From the NCBI RefSeq assembly GCF_000003815.2, contig NC_049987.1, positions 2,380,569 through 2,444,568 of the forward strand: DNA of 64,000 nucleotides, read 5' to 3'. The notes below the pieces were generated by a model that was not told the origin of the DNA, ran no database searches, and worked only from the letters and a program-made list of their open reading frames with translations. A program made the position numbers and the translations under genes. This DNA is from Branchiostoma floridae. Lineage: Eukaryota > Chordata > Leptocardii > Amphioxiformes > Branchiostomatidae. Below are positions 55,301 to 64,000 of this stretch, in pieces (the first letter of the stretch is position 1; every line of letters begins with the position of its first letter).

Positions 55301-57532
55301 ATGGTACCAAGGGATTTATGCGTCATACAGAAGTATATAAGTTTGTTCCTCGGTGTACATGGTGTCATAACGCCTGATCCTTTGCTATAACCACCTCATA
55401 AAACCACCTCGTTCGCTTCGCTCCCTCGGTGGTTTTATTCGGTGGTTCTAGCAAAGGACCAGGCGTTATGACACCATATACACCTCGGGGCGGGTCACTA
55501 ACCCTTAATTCAATCTCTCGAGTCTACAACTGGATAAAATTAGAAGATCACTTCCGAGCGTTTTGAGTGACATCCATCACTCTTCTTTAGCGTCACTTGC
55601 TTGTGTAAAACATGTTAGGAAGACTGATGGATGTCTCTCAAACATTCACATAAGGCCATGTGATTTAAAAAAATGTCACATAAGGTCAAGCTGTGCTGCT
55701 CACTTCTGTAAGTTGTTGAGATTGCTTTGCTTGGGGTACAGGTACCAGCGTGGCCAGGTAGAACTTCCCGTCGAAGGTGATGTTGAAGCCTTTCCTCGTG
55801 ATGTTCACGCATTGCGAGTAGCTGCCCAGCCAAAACAAGTTCCCGTTCAAGATTCCACTGGGTGGTTTTCCGCCTGAGTCCAGCACTGTAAGAGAGAGAG
55901 GGACGGAGAGGGGAGCAGAGAGAGAATGAGTGAGAGAGAGAGGGGGGAGAGAAAATGAGGGAGAGTAGCGAGAGAGGAGGGAGAGAGATAAAGAGGAAGA
56001 GGGAGAGAAAGAGAGAGGGAGAGAGAGTTAAAAAAGTTAAGAAAAATTTAGAAATTTAGAAGTTTAGAAAATATGTTTAAAAGAGTCAGAGAGGGGGTAG
56101 GAGATAGAGGGGAGAGAGTTACCAAGAGCGGAGAGAGAAGAGAGGGATAGGGAGACGGTTAGGGAGAGAGGGGATCGAGTTACAAAGACGGGAAAGAGAG
56201 GGGAGAGAGAGAGAAGAGAAAGGGGAGCGAGGGACAGAGAGAGAGAGAAGGGCTGTTATTCAAGCATTTTGCAAATAACTATGCAACATAAAACATGGCT
56301 ATATATGTCTGAACGTTCGATTCACAAAACTCATATCCAGTTCCTTGAGTATCTTTAATTTTGTTTGCAAGACCATGCAGTTGTGTCTAAAGAAATTGCA
56401 TGTCTGTAGCTATTGGTGGCGTTAATAATGGCGTGGTCATAATGCAGATAAATAACAAGTTATAACGTTAATAACGCCCCCGGGGATGTTATCCACATAA
56501 CTTAATCAATCTGCCCTAACCACTGCATGACGTCATGACCCTAAATGACTTCTCGACTATTGGAACCAAAGGTAAAAAGATCAGGCCTGTATACATTCTG
56601 CGTCTGTTGACGCTGTTCCATTTGAATGACAACTTAAATCAGTTTGTTGGAATGGTCTCAGTCCCTTTAGATTATTTCTTTGCGATTCTTTGGAGTAGAA
56701 TCCAATTAACATTTACTGTTTTAGGAAAATGCCTGAGGTACATGTGACATGTAAAGTTTGTGAACTTTGAAAGCTAGCCCCTGAGCCTTTTTTGAGGCCG
56801 TAGGGGCAGTGGGTTGTTATACGACACGGCACTGTAAGGGTGAAGCTAATTCCTTCTCTTCCGCTACCTTTTACCTCCCCAACCGAAGTCAGATGCCCAT
56901 TTTGCACCTGGATAGTCTTGTTAAGTGTCTTTCTCACAGACTCAAGGTCTATCCAGGAGTGCCGGGAAATGCAATCCATGGCTCTCGACCTCGGAACCGG
57001 TAGTCAAGTCTCTCGGTCGCTCGGGCATGTGCACATGATACACGGTCTATGATATGATAAACAAGTGCTTTAAAATAAACTGGCATTTTTCCAAGGTTTG
57101 CACGTGTGAAAGTTTTTTCTCTAGTTATTAGAATGTGCTGAAGGCAGTCAGTCAAGGGGTACTATGTGAAGCTATACTGTAATAGAAATACCAGGCAGAA
57201 CGCAAAATTATATGATGATGTAGACTTCACTTACTTTGAAGAGCGTAATTCTTCCCTTGGAACAAGTCTGCTTCGTACTGTGCAACATCTTTCTGACACT
57301 GCTGGCTGATGTTGCCGGTAGGTTGGGCGGGAATGGAGACATCCGTCCAGTTCACGGTGCTAAAACCGAGAATGGCGTCTGCAATTTTCTTCTGAAGAAG
57401 TCCATGTGATCTAAACAAAGAGTCTAGCACGTTGAACTGTGCCGTAGCGTCCGGTACACCTTGGTTCCACATTGCTTGTGACGTAGCTAGGCTAACTACA
57501 GCCGAGCAGAGGTAAATGGACAACAACTTCAT
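43316..57532 (-). CDS. NRF-6-like membrane acyltransferase, 709 aa, complete
   Basis: Nose-resistant-to-fluoxetine-type protein: NRF domain plus Acyltransferase_3 membrane domain; the C. elegans relatives affect lipid and drug handling, and the substrate here is unknown. Sixteen exons in transcript order: 57235-57532, 55746-55885, 54158-54257, 53651-53750, 53098-53194, 52428-52536, 51768-51947, 51272-51365, 50736-50837, 49894-50056, 49402-49481, 48416-48517, 47709-47820, 45971-46169, 44494-44636, 43316-43426; 710 codons, all phases consistent. Residues 1-20 are a signal peptide (MKLLSIYLCSAVVSLATSQA). The NRF part has SGGKPPSGILNGN, WLGSYSQC and LGVCVPSSCS. A membrane segment (CGVILFLLTSGTIYDVII) precedes an acidic loop. 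The acyltransferase part starts near residue 295: GIRFISMTWVILGHTYYFG (active-site-type His), VDSFFFLSGLLMSYLLLR, YFHRYWRLTP, CMGWTWYLANDMQFF, SRLTYCAYLVH, VETPLLGLEK. The exon 2 donor (CTG|GTACCT) is the least certain junction. Confidence 0.95.
43737..43828. repeat. ~22-bp tandem repeat, four copies
   Basis: Unit around GTGCGGGCCGGAGCTGGACC, GC-rich, in the last intron of the NRF-6-like gene. Confidence 0.9.
44747..45202. mobile_element. Rearranged hAT-type foldback MITE
   Basis: Related to 19,570-19,900: begins CATCCTCCTACGCACGG and ends TTAGGAGGATG, flanked by TTTTGTACT on both sides (44,738-44,746 and 45,203-45,211). Inside, an extra inner terminus (GGCGTAGGAGGATGG at about 44,903-44,919) is followed by a 57-bp direct duplication around ATACGTCCTGTAATACGTAA at 44,920-45,040. 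It lies in intron 14 of the NRF-6-like gene. Confidence 0.85.
45720..45893. mobile_element. hAT-type MITE, truncated copy
   Basis: Ends CTGTACCGGTGCCCACGCC and carries interior words shared with 15,525-15,650 (AGGCGTTCACACGTTTGG beside AGGCATTCACACGTTTTGG). It lacks the left end. Confidence 0.55.
46190..46640 (-). mobile_element. LINE 3' fragment related to 11,820-13,100
   Basis: Shares the 3' text of that LINE (TTATTTGCAAAGTCATGCCC and GGCTAATTGCA). The remainder is decayed non-coding sequence. It lies in intron 13 of the NRF-6-like gene, in sense. Confidence 0.55.
46735..46815. repeat. Imperfect palindrome of ATGTGACATGTCACAT words
   Basis: A cluster of TCAAATGTGACATGTGACAT and inverted forms between two TATCAGATGT words, able to fold on itself. 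Confidence 0.7.
48650..48795 (+). mobile_element. Non-LTR retrotransposon 3' tail
   Basis: Contains CCAGGGCTAGCCCTTGATAA, AGCCTCCGGCCAG and GAATAAATCAAATCAAA, a common style of LINE tail ending in short A-rich repeats. No coding part remains. Located in intron 11 of the NRF-6-like gene. Confidence 0.5.
50231..50461. mobile_element. MITE with TACC(C/T)CTGTCACATT ends (copy 2, inverted)
   Basis: Inverted relative of 31,311-31,541, with the same internal tail-like segment (TTTATTGCACAACAATTGTA and ACAAAGTATGGCTTATATGT). It lies in intron 9 of the NRF-6-like gene. Confidence 0.85.
50935..51240. repeat. Dispersed repeat, copy 1 (with 53,395)
   Basis: Contains reiterated TTCGTCC-TCTTTCTAG words, then TTTCTTTGAATGCTAAGAAA, then GCTCCCTGAGAGCGTCGCC. 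The order is the same in 53,395-53,660. A shorter relative of the last motif is at about 28,515-28,545. The block lies in intron 8 of the NRF-6-like gene. Family not recognised. Confidence 0.75.
51392..51640 (+). mobile_element. tRNA-derived SINE
   Basis: The head carries a clear box B, CTAGGTTCAAATCC, about 45 nt after a box-A-like TCTGGCGCAA. The body contains TCACTCAGGTGTAAATGATC and ATCTAGCTTCGGTTAG, shared with the SINE bodies at 33,215-33,700 and 56,820-57,045. Antisense to the NRF-6-like gene, in intron 7. Confidence 0.7.
51999..52023. repeat. (ATCA)n microsatellite
   Basis: About six ATCA units beside the acceptor side of NRF-6-like exon 7. Confidence 0.9.
53395..53660. repeat. Dispersed repeat, copy 2 (with 50,935)
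   Basis: Same-orientation relative of 50,935-51,240 (TTTCTTTGAATGCTAAAGAA and GCTCCCTGAGAGCGTCGCC). It abuts NRF-6-like exon 4, whose donor region begins at 53,650. Confidence 0.75.
54964..55048. repeat. Near-perfect 85-bp hairpin with CCAAT boxes
   Basis: Arms GTGTATCGCCCTTCTCATTG and inverse meet at the core ACACCGGCGCCGGTGT. Each arm contains a CCAAT/ATTGG box. A partial third arm (ATTGGTCAATCAAAAGGAGC) follows at about 55,065. It lies in intron 2 of the NRF-6-like gene. Confidence 0.9.
55349..55489. mobile_element. Foldback element, ~140 bp
   Basis: Arms of about 57 bp: left GGTGTACATGGTGTCATAAC, right the inverse, both containing AACGCCTG-TCCTTTGC and ending in AAAACCACC. The short loop holds TTCGCTTCGCTCC. 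It lies in intron 2 of the NRF-6-like gene. Confidence 0.85.
55888..56250 (-). repeat. Giant (CT)n polypyrimidine tract before NRF-6-like exon 2
   Basis: On the plus strand a GAGA-rich run, interrupted by a short AT-rich stretch at 56,028-56,085. On the transcript strand it is a ~360-nt pyrimidine-rich tract running directly into the exon 2 acceptor (CTCTCTTACAG at 55,886). Confidence 0.9.
56820..57045 (-). mobile_element. tRNA-derived SINE, inverted
   Basis: On the minus strand a tRNA-like head (CTACCGGTTCCGAGGTCGAG at about 56,980-57,005) is followed by the body CTGACTTCGGTTGGGGAGGT (about 56,870-56,890). Same family as 51,392 and 33,215. It lies in NRF-6-like intron 1, in sense. Confidence 0.6.
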
Positions 57533-59400
57533 TATTCTGAAGACAAGAGCGTTTCCTTGACCAGCATCACTTCAAAAGCACTACAGTGTGTAAAACCAAG
57601 GTAAAACTAAAACTAAAGGTGAATGGTTGCAAGATTTTGTCCCAAACAGCTGACGTAATACATGGCTTGACTTTGGACATCAAACAATCCACTGTAGAAC
57701 AACACCTTTATCTGACGTATTCAAATATAGGTAGAGTGACATAACCTTGGAGTCAACGCACGCTAGGATCGTGCCATGAGCTGTTTTGTAGTCTACTAGC
57801 AGGCTCTTCTATTTTTGTAACAACTGGCCGTTGTCATTTGATCTGTTATCCTGAAAATTTTAAATTCAAAGAAAAACTACCCGCTTGCTTCTTGTGTTCG
57901 TCCCATACTATGTACCCTTGTGTTAAGTTGATTAGCCTTATAGAACTGCATATCAATAGATGCCATGCTTTCTATTTGTATATCAATAGATGCCATGCTT
58001 TGTGCTTTGAAATTTTTTTGCACAATCAACTTACTATTAATGTTCATAAAACCACTACATAGTGTTTTTAAATGTTTAGCATGACAAAGGCCGAAGAAAA
58101 CAAGAAACAGTGTGCAAAATGTTACCTGGCCGACCCTAGTCCATTATCTTTCTTGTATATCTGTTTCATTAAAACATGATAATGATAATACAAAGGAATG
58201 TCCTCATGATCTTTAGTTTACATTATTGTATGTTGGATCAGTTAAGCCGAAATATAAAGAAAAAGAATTTCTATCTACCCTCCTTTTTAAATTAAACTAA
58301 ACACAACTAATTTTCCCTAGGCCTATAATCAACCTGCCCATACAACCAGGTTGCATTGTAGTTGACGGGGCAAAGTCTGACCAAGCTTATCGGTCATATC
58401 AGGTTATGACCGGTCATATCAGGTTATAATGTGTCTAAAACGTTGTTGATGTCATGTCCGATCCTGTCAATCAAATTAACATGTCAACCAATGGGAGAAT
58501 GGCAAGCAGTGGTCTGAACAATGAGAGGGGGCATGTCCGCCATGGCGGGGTGGGCGGGGCAACTCTCTCGTCAAATTGGTTGAACTTTTAATTGACACGA
58601 CCGGTCATTTGAACGCCTCAAACAACATTGCGTGTCATCTAGTCAACCTGACAAGGATGACGCAATCACATCATATGGAGAAAAGGACCTTTGGTTGACA
58701 TTGAAAACCACTACACGCATGGTCGCTATTCTTGCTATTCTCACAGGAAGAGATTGCAGTCAGGCCATGTTGATTTGATTATATGGATGACATTCTCGTT
58801 CGCATCAATTTTCGGGCGATTAAAAGAAATTAACCATACTGCAAAAAATTACAAAGCAGCTGTGAAATGCCGTAGATTGCAAGAACAACAACAAAATATC
58901 AGAAGCGGATACCAAAGTCAATTTTACAGTCAATGAAGATGTGAAGACTCTACTCAGTGTACCATACACTGCAATCTGCATGTTGGTGTATTCATTCGTC
59001 CAACATACCTGACCACTCATAGATTTCATAAGGAATACAACTTTATTACCTTCGCCAAGAAGGGTATCTTTTGGATAACGTGTGTATGTTTGTATGTCTT
59101 TAGAAGGCCAGCATTACTCAAGAACGCCTGGATGGATTGTATCAATATTCAAGGTCACCAATGTTAACAGGCGTCAAGCTTGGATTCTCTTGTTATGTTA
59201 AAGGAGAGAGAAGGCAGTAAATAGTGCACCGAGATTCAGTTACCTCAAAACAGAACATGAGTGTCCAATTGGCTATAGTATAACAGTTGTCACTGGAGAA
59301 TCACGTTATAGTAAATTATGGGGGGAGGGGGGTCAGGAATGCTGATTAAACGCTACCAAGATGTAGTATGGGGTATATGCCTGGTAAAGGTTTTCACATC
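57533..59400. other. Spacer between NRF-6-like and CARD-DD genes
   Basis: No exon supported. Contains a direct repeat GGTCATATCAGGTTAT twice near 58,391-58,430, the dispersed repeat at 58,760-58,870 shared with 26,893, and at about 59,045-59,110 the text TTACCTTCGCCAAGAAGGGT, which resembles a repeat common in marine invertebrates. The NRF-6-like promoter should lie just right of 57,533 but I see no clear TATA box. Confidence 0.5.
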
Positions 59401-59615
59401 GAATCATTTGGCTGCTGTTGCTGAGATGGTTTCCACGTCGCCTTTTTCTTTGCACCCGTAATCAATGAAACATGGTAAGTCTAAGTAGATATATTTCCGA
59501 TTTTAGGTTCTTAGATATGCTCACCCGTTGCATTGACTATCAGAGTAAGAGTGGATCAACAATAACTTTATGCACAATCCTACATAAATGTGCTGAAATT
59601 CAAAAGAGTTGAGTG
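59400..59615 (-). pseudogene. Degenerate partial duplicate of CARD-DD linker exon region
   Basis: The text at about 59,420-59,500 (TTCCACGTCGCCTTTTTCTT) and 59,530-59,585 (GCATTGACTATCAGAGTAAG ... ACTTTATGCA) aligns in the same order with 61,480-61,560 and 61,590-61,640 around the linker exon of the CARD-DD gene. The implied exon copy would read GAKKKATW in place of GGKKKTKRRH. No splice donor is kept, so this looks like a decayed local duplication. Confidence 0.5.
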
Positions 59616-59716
59616 AGGGTGTGCATTATCTACTATATCCGTGGAAGATGTTACTGTGCACTGAAGGATTGCCCATTACAATATATCTTTGACTCGTCAG
59701 ATTACACCTTACGAAC

Positions 59717-59739
59717 ACACACACACACACACATACATA

Positions 59740-59774
<35 letters not shown>
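59717..59774. repeat. (AC)n microsatellite
   Basis: About 28 AC dinucleotides interrupted by ATACATACTC. Confidence 0.95.
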
Positions 59775-59776
<2 letters not shown>

Positions 59777-59829
59777 GGTAGGGTTCTTTCCACGCGCACA
59801 TTTTGGAAGTTCTTGTTCACATAACCTCG

Positions 59830-60567
59830 TAGCTTAAGTACAGCACCACTGTGTATGTACTTCGTATTTTGTGTTTAATCAAAAAGCGGTATGCCATCTG
59901 TCATGTTTAGCATCTATAGGGGTTACTAAGATAGGCGATCAAAGGCAGTAATGAATTAATTTTCCCTTTATTTATTGCTGGTACCAAGAGCAAAACCTTA
60001 TTCAAAAAACATATTCTTACCATAGCTCACAATTACGTCTTGGTGATAGTGAAGAGGAGGATGGAATTCAAACAAGCCGATATTATTTGAGTTGTATTGA
60101 TTTATAACACACACAGTAACAGTGAATAAACTACCTTATACAAATCATGTCATCGAATATACATAATGAAATGAAAACAATGGTATTCCCGGCAATCAGC
60201 TTGTGTATAAAACAGACTGTAGCGTTACAACATTTTTCATTCTTTAAAATCATACGTCTATAACCAAATGTACAACAGTCTCAGCATATTTAGACAAAGG
60301 GTATAAGTCTTATAGCAGCCATTTTCTGGAAGGAAAACTCTTGCAAATCATTTTACAATATTTTGTATTTAAAAAAACATACAATATTTCAGCACAATTG
60401 AAATCACTTGTCAAGATTTTGCACTAGGCAAAAACTAAAAGACCTCTAGTGCGCATATATTTACATTGCAAATCACTTGGCTACAATATGTTCATAATTA
60501 TTTGCCATCGATACGGACGCATCTACCGCTGCTGGTTCGATCTTGTATGTGTAGGGGACTAAGTAGA
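59830..60567. other. Probable 3' UTR and spacer of the CARD-DD gene
   Basis: AT-rich, no exon. A minus-strand AATAAA (TTTATT at about 59,965) could end the CARD-DD transcript about 600 bases after its stop. Confidence 0.4.
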
Positions 60568-62156
60568 CTAGTCATCCGAAGATTCCGATGAGTCTGAAGA
60601 ATCTGAAACGACAGAATGGTGACAATGATTCACCAGAACCTATTCATAGACAAAGGCAGCCATATTCTTACGCAGTAATTAAAACAAACCAGCCATTGAC
60701 TAGAGAAGAACGTGTTTACTAATACATGCAAGTACCGAAGTGCGTACCTTCCAGCCTCTCTGCCAGATGCTTCTGTTTGATGTTGATGAGAGCCTTCTTC
60801 AGGGCCTGAAGAGTTGCAGCTTGTCCATCCCTGTTCCTCCACGTCCACAGCATCTCCCTACACCGCCTGTTTTGGTCAGGTCTCATTTCCGCTATTACCT
60901 TTATCTGGTTCTCGGTGAAGTTCAGCTTTCGGGCCAAGTCGTCCCAATCGGAACTGACGCCATCAACGACTTTGTCAAAATACGTTGACACTTTAACTGA
61001 AACAAAATACACAGTTTGGGCTCCAATTCTTGTTTACCTAGATAAGTAAAGGAGATGAGAAGACTTTAAGGTAACATACTATGTGATTCCTGCAAACTGG
61101 GCCAAGAGGACAAAAAATTCAGATATTTATCTGGTGTTCAAGGAATCAACAGATCACACATTGAGAAAACTGCACCAGGTCTGATTATGGTTCGGTAATA
61201 CTGGTAACAGCCTCTTTCATCGATAGCTAGTCTAGTGTGATGAATCTAAATCCAATTCGTTGCAAACATTTATTCAGTTGCCGATGCTGTAACAGAGCTT
61301 TCAGGTTATGAAAATGCGTTCCTTTTCATTGAATTGTTAGCGATTCGAGAGCACTGTTTTTCTTTACTGTTTTGAATAAAATATAACCATTGAAAACATC
61401 CATCATGCTTACTCGGTTAGTATGAATTTATCAATACCTTGCTTTGGTCGTTTTGCTGGAGTACCGTTGTCGCTAAGCTGGCTTCCATGTCGCCTTTTGG
61501 TTTTCTTCTTTCCACCTGTATCATGAAAGATGAAAAAGCTATAAGCAGATATAGTTCCTAGTTGAGGAGTTTAAATGGGATCTCCAGTCGTATTGACTGT
61601 CAAAATAAATCGTTGATTAACAATTACTTCATGCAGGTTCCGATGTTAATATCAATACTAATTTTTGTTATAGACCTGTGACATAATCAGCACTACTTGA
61701 GAACATTTTCTTTATGAAGTGTTTTCCTACTAATCAACAGCCATCCCCCTCAATCGAATTTGCAAGACGTCTACCCGTGTGGTTCTATCTTTAACTCCAA
61801 TACAAAAATAATAACTTTAATGAATGGTTTGAAAACCAGATCATCTATCAGTGAAAACGTGTAAGTCACCTTCTGTTGGCTCATCTTGTGTGCTTGTCCG
61901 CTTTAGTTGATCTACAATGTGTTGGTGGTCTCCTCTCGTCAAATTCTCCACAAACATCTCAGGGTACACTTTCCCTTTACAATCAGGAGATCCAGTAGAG
62001 CCTCGGCCCTGCTTTGTGTCGTTACTTTGCTCATGATGACCTGCTTGTCGGTAAAGTCCAGTTGACGTTTCTGAATGAACTGAGGGATCAGTCTTTCAAC
62101 TTGTAGTCTCTTCGATAGAAGCTCGTAGTTGTCTTTAATCAGGTCCTCTGTGGTCT
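60568..62156 (-). CDS. CARD plus death-domain adaptor (partial, frameshifted)
   Basis: A CRADD-like domain pair for death-fold signalling. Exons in transcript order: 61870-62156 (CARD), 61438-61515 (linker), 60748-60996 (death domain), 60568-60602 (acidic tail DSSDSSESSDD, stop 60568-60570). The CARD exon gives TTEDLIKDNYELLSKRL, LIPQFIQKRQLDFTDKQVI and SRAEALLDLLI, then shifts frame near 61,971; the continuing frame reads YPEMFVENLTRGDHQHIVDQ. Exon length and phases fit only if one base is missing there. The linker is strongly basic (GKKKTKRRHG...AKRPKQ), like a bipartite nuclear signal. The death domain runs VSTYFDKVVDGVSSDWDDLA to LINIKQKHLAERLE. Human CRADD has the same domain order but no such basic linker or acidic tail. 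The start exon is not found. The shift may be an assembly error, an allele or decay. Confidence 0.8.
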
Positions 62157-63336
62157 CTGTCAGTAAAGGTCAGTGAGAATGAGTAGTCATTGATTTATCT
62201 ATTGAATTTTAAAACATTGTTGAGTTGGTTCTCAAAGGCGCTGTGAGTAGCTATTGACTTATATATTTAATTTACAAACATTGTCATTGTCGAGTTTTCA
62301 AGGGCCTAAGTATCATTACCAGCCTTTGAACTGTTTGACGCAGCCGCAGAAGGCCCAATTCGAGTCCATTACAGTATTTTAGACAATTTTCGACTTGTAG
62401 CAGGAAAATGTAAGAAACATTTCATATTGGTGAGACAGTGTATGGTGCAGACATTCGGATTCGGAAAAAACAAGGTTTTGGTCAATTTTTAGGCTTGTGA
62501 TGACCCCTAATTTGAAGTGGTCAGTTCCTAAGTTGACGTCATGAGAAGCCATGATGGTGGCATATTTGACAGCTGCGATAAGTTTCGCTGGTCAGAACTT
62601 TTTTTTTTAATCAGACTTTTGGACACTCGAGATATCAGGCTACTGTTAGGTGAGTTTTTATGACCTGGAATGTTCACGGATGAGACTATGACACCATGAG
62701 CTTACTAAATTTTAAATTATTCCCAATGCAGATTTCTATTGGTGTTCACTGGCCTTTATTGCACGTGAGCGCATGCTGCTTTTATTTCTGAGTCCTCAGT
62801 GTGCTCAGTAGTGTACACTTCTGCTCTAACACTTTATAATTACTCCATAGTCGTGTGACTTTTTTTCAATACTGTAGGCCAGAGACTGAATATGAGACTT
62901 TTTGTTCACTCAGAACCATTCAATGTTTTGTTACCACCGTTAGAATAATACGGGGAAGAGGGGGTTAATGAAATAAAACTTGTGTACTGCGATGCGTCGG
63001 AAGAGACAAAAAATACCATGAAAGGCTCTTATAAAAGGTTTTCTAAAGTACTCTTTACATGATCAAAGATATGGCAGTGTAGATTTGGAAATCCAAGTGT
63101 ATTGAAACACGTTTCGTGCAGGGCCAAAAACTCACACCATACTACTCTCGTCAGTGCAACTTGTTATCTTCAGTTGGCACTGATGCTGAATCATGATAGT
63201 CATTGTTCCGGGATCCAAATCCACAAATATCACCGACATCTTTGTAGGAGATAAGCATGAGGTCAGCTATTCTATGTATCTTCCGTTCTCTCATCGTCCG
63301 TTCGTGCTAAAACGCATTCTGTACAAAGCTACTCAC
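62157..63336. other. Intron or spacer upstream of the CARD exon
   Basis: No exon supported and no clear repeat family; AT-rich with a T run at about 62,600. If the candidate exon at 63,337-63,558 belongs to the CARD-DD gene this is its intron. Confidence 0.4.
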
Positions 63337-63558
63337 CACAAGAAAACCCAACTTGGCCACACAGTTTCTGCTCGGCAACCCTGGTATTGCCTCCCGAGTC
63401 TCATTGTGATCGTGTTTATGTACAGGCTCCTGTCTGATCTTCTCTTTGGTCTGCTGTTCGTCTTGATGCAATTGTTGAGACGACCCTCCGGTTGCCGGCC
63501 GCTTGGCAGCTGGCCCGCCCGATTTATCTGTCGTTCGCTCATCCAACTTTGGTTTAGC
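63337..63558 (-). CDS. Candidate exon, hydrophilic linker, possibly of the CARD-DD gene
   Basis: On the minus strand an acceptor (CCTTAACAG|GCT at 63,559) and a strong donor (GTG|GTGAGT at 63,336) bracket 74 open codons in phase 0-0. The peptide is hydrophilic and low-complexity (KPKLDERTTDKSGGPAAKRP, then a Gln/Glu/Lys-rich run and HKHDHNETRE). The phase suits the CARD exon if that exon uses its alternative acceptor ending in AG at 62,155. No domain is recognised. It may instead belong to another gene or be chance. Confidence 0.35.
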
Positions 63559-63599
63559 CTGTTAAGGTGAGGTCCAACGTTAGCTGGGACGTATCAGAT

Positions 63600-64000
63600 A
63601 TTTTTTTCAACCTTTATTTAACCTTGATACATCATCCGGCCTGAGCTGTTTTTCAAGATTTCAAGGGTGGGGGAGGTCAGAGGTCTAAATACCTTCTAAA
63701 TACAATGCAACTTACACAAAAGATACAATTCAACATTCCATAGATCCTTTCGTATTCAACATAATATCAGTCCATCTCATAGTCCATAGTTACATAATTT
63801 CTAGTCGAGTCAAGTTCTTAAACGACGATAAAGCCTGCCTCAAGTTCTGCCTAAGACTATTCCACAGAACTGTGCCAGAGTACGTTATAGACCTTCGAAA
63901 CGCTTCTCTGTGGACCATGGGTAAGTATAGTAGGTTGGATTCGCTTTGTCGCGTTGATCTAGTTGACCTTTCCCTACAGTATGTAAACAAGTTTCTCATG
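63600..64000 (-). mobile_element. LINE ORF2 C-terminal fragment, cut by window edge
   Basis: The minus-strand frame at 63,790-63,999 reads STRSTRQSESNLLYLPMVHR, then FRRSITYSGTVLWNSLRQNL and a final FKNLTRLEIM. This is the common C-terminus of non-LTR retrotransposon polymerase proteins (P-hydrophobic-R-E-F-RSI-YSG-WN-L). The 3' non-coding part ends near TTTATTTAACCTTGATACAT at about 63,615. The 5' part lies outside the window. Confidence 0.75.

Noticed and set aside
59060-59110. Conserved TTACCTTCGCCAAGAAGG as a coding exon
   Set aside because: This text is familiar as a dispersed repeat in marine invertebrates, and no frame extends through it.

Overview
The window looks like nuclear DNA of a cephalochordate (amphioxus, Branchiostoma). 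The genes are animal genes with many short exons, each intron obeys GT-AG in the reconstructed frames, and the space between exons is packed with short hAT-like and foldback MITEs, non-LTR retrotransposon tails, tRNA-derived SINE fragments and minisatellites. The species call is inference from gene content and repeat style. I rebuilt exons by hand from splice signals, reading frame and recalled family alignments.

Layout. 1-5,370: no firm gene, a tandem 0.6 kb duplication, repeats, and one small intronless ORF candidate (4,329-4,622, +). 5,372-14,085 (-): PM20D2-like M20 metallopeptidase (six exons; initiator exon not found). 16,010-26,199 (+): complete 13-exon PPIL4 (cyclophilin + RRM + charged tail, 498 aa), head-to-head with PM20D2. 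26,223-29,344: repeat-filled spacer. 29,345-37,866 (+): CHST15-like Golgi sulfotransferase, one exon cut by a 100-N gap. 37,867-43,315: spacer with foldback elements, an orphan promoter-like cluster and a 50-bp minisatellite. 43,316-57,532 (-): complete 16-exon NRF-6-like membrane acyltransferase (709 aa). 60,568-62,156 (-): a CARD plus death-domain adaptor with a one-base frameshift in its CARD exon, and a possible further upstream exon at 63,337-63,558. 63,600-64,000: a LINE fragment running off the edge. The genes do not form a pathway; they are ordinary neighbours in an animal genome.

The most unusual structure is shared by two unrelated genes. In PM20D2 an intron holds about 19 copies of a ~70-bp unit made of the last 50 nt of the exon plus its 5' splice site and 20 nt of intron. 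In the CHST15-like gene an intron holds roughly 50 copies of a ~43-bp unit made of the last ~35 nt of the exon (coding the PAPS 3'-phosphate-binding motif) plus its 5' splice site. A third intron shows a degenerate reiteration of a 3' splice site. These are transcribed arrays of near-identical splice sites. I recall that minisatellites reiterating exon-intron boundaries were described at amphioxus Adh under the name 'mirages'; I could not check this, and I know of no report for these two genes.
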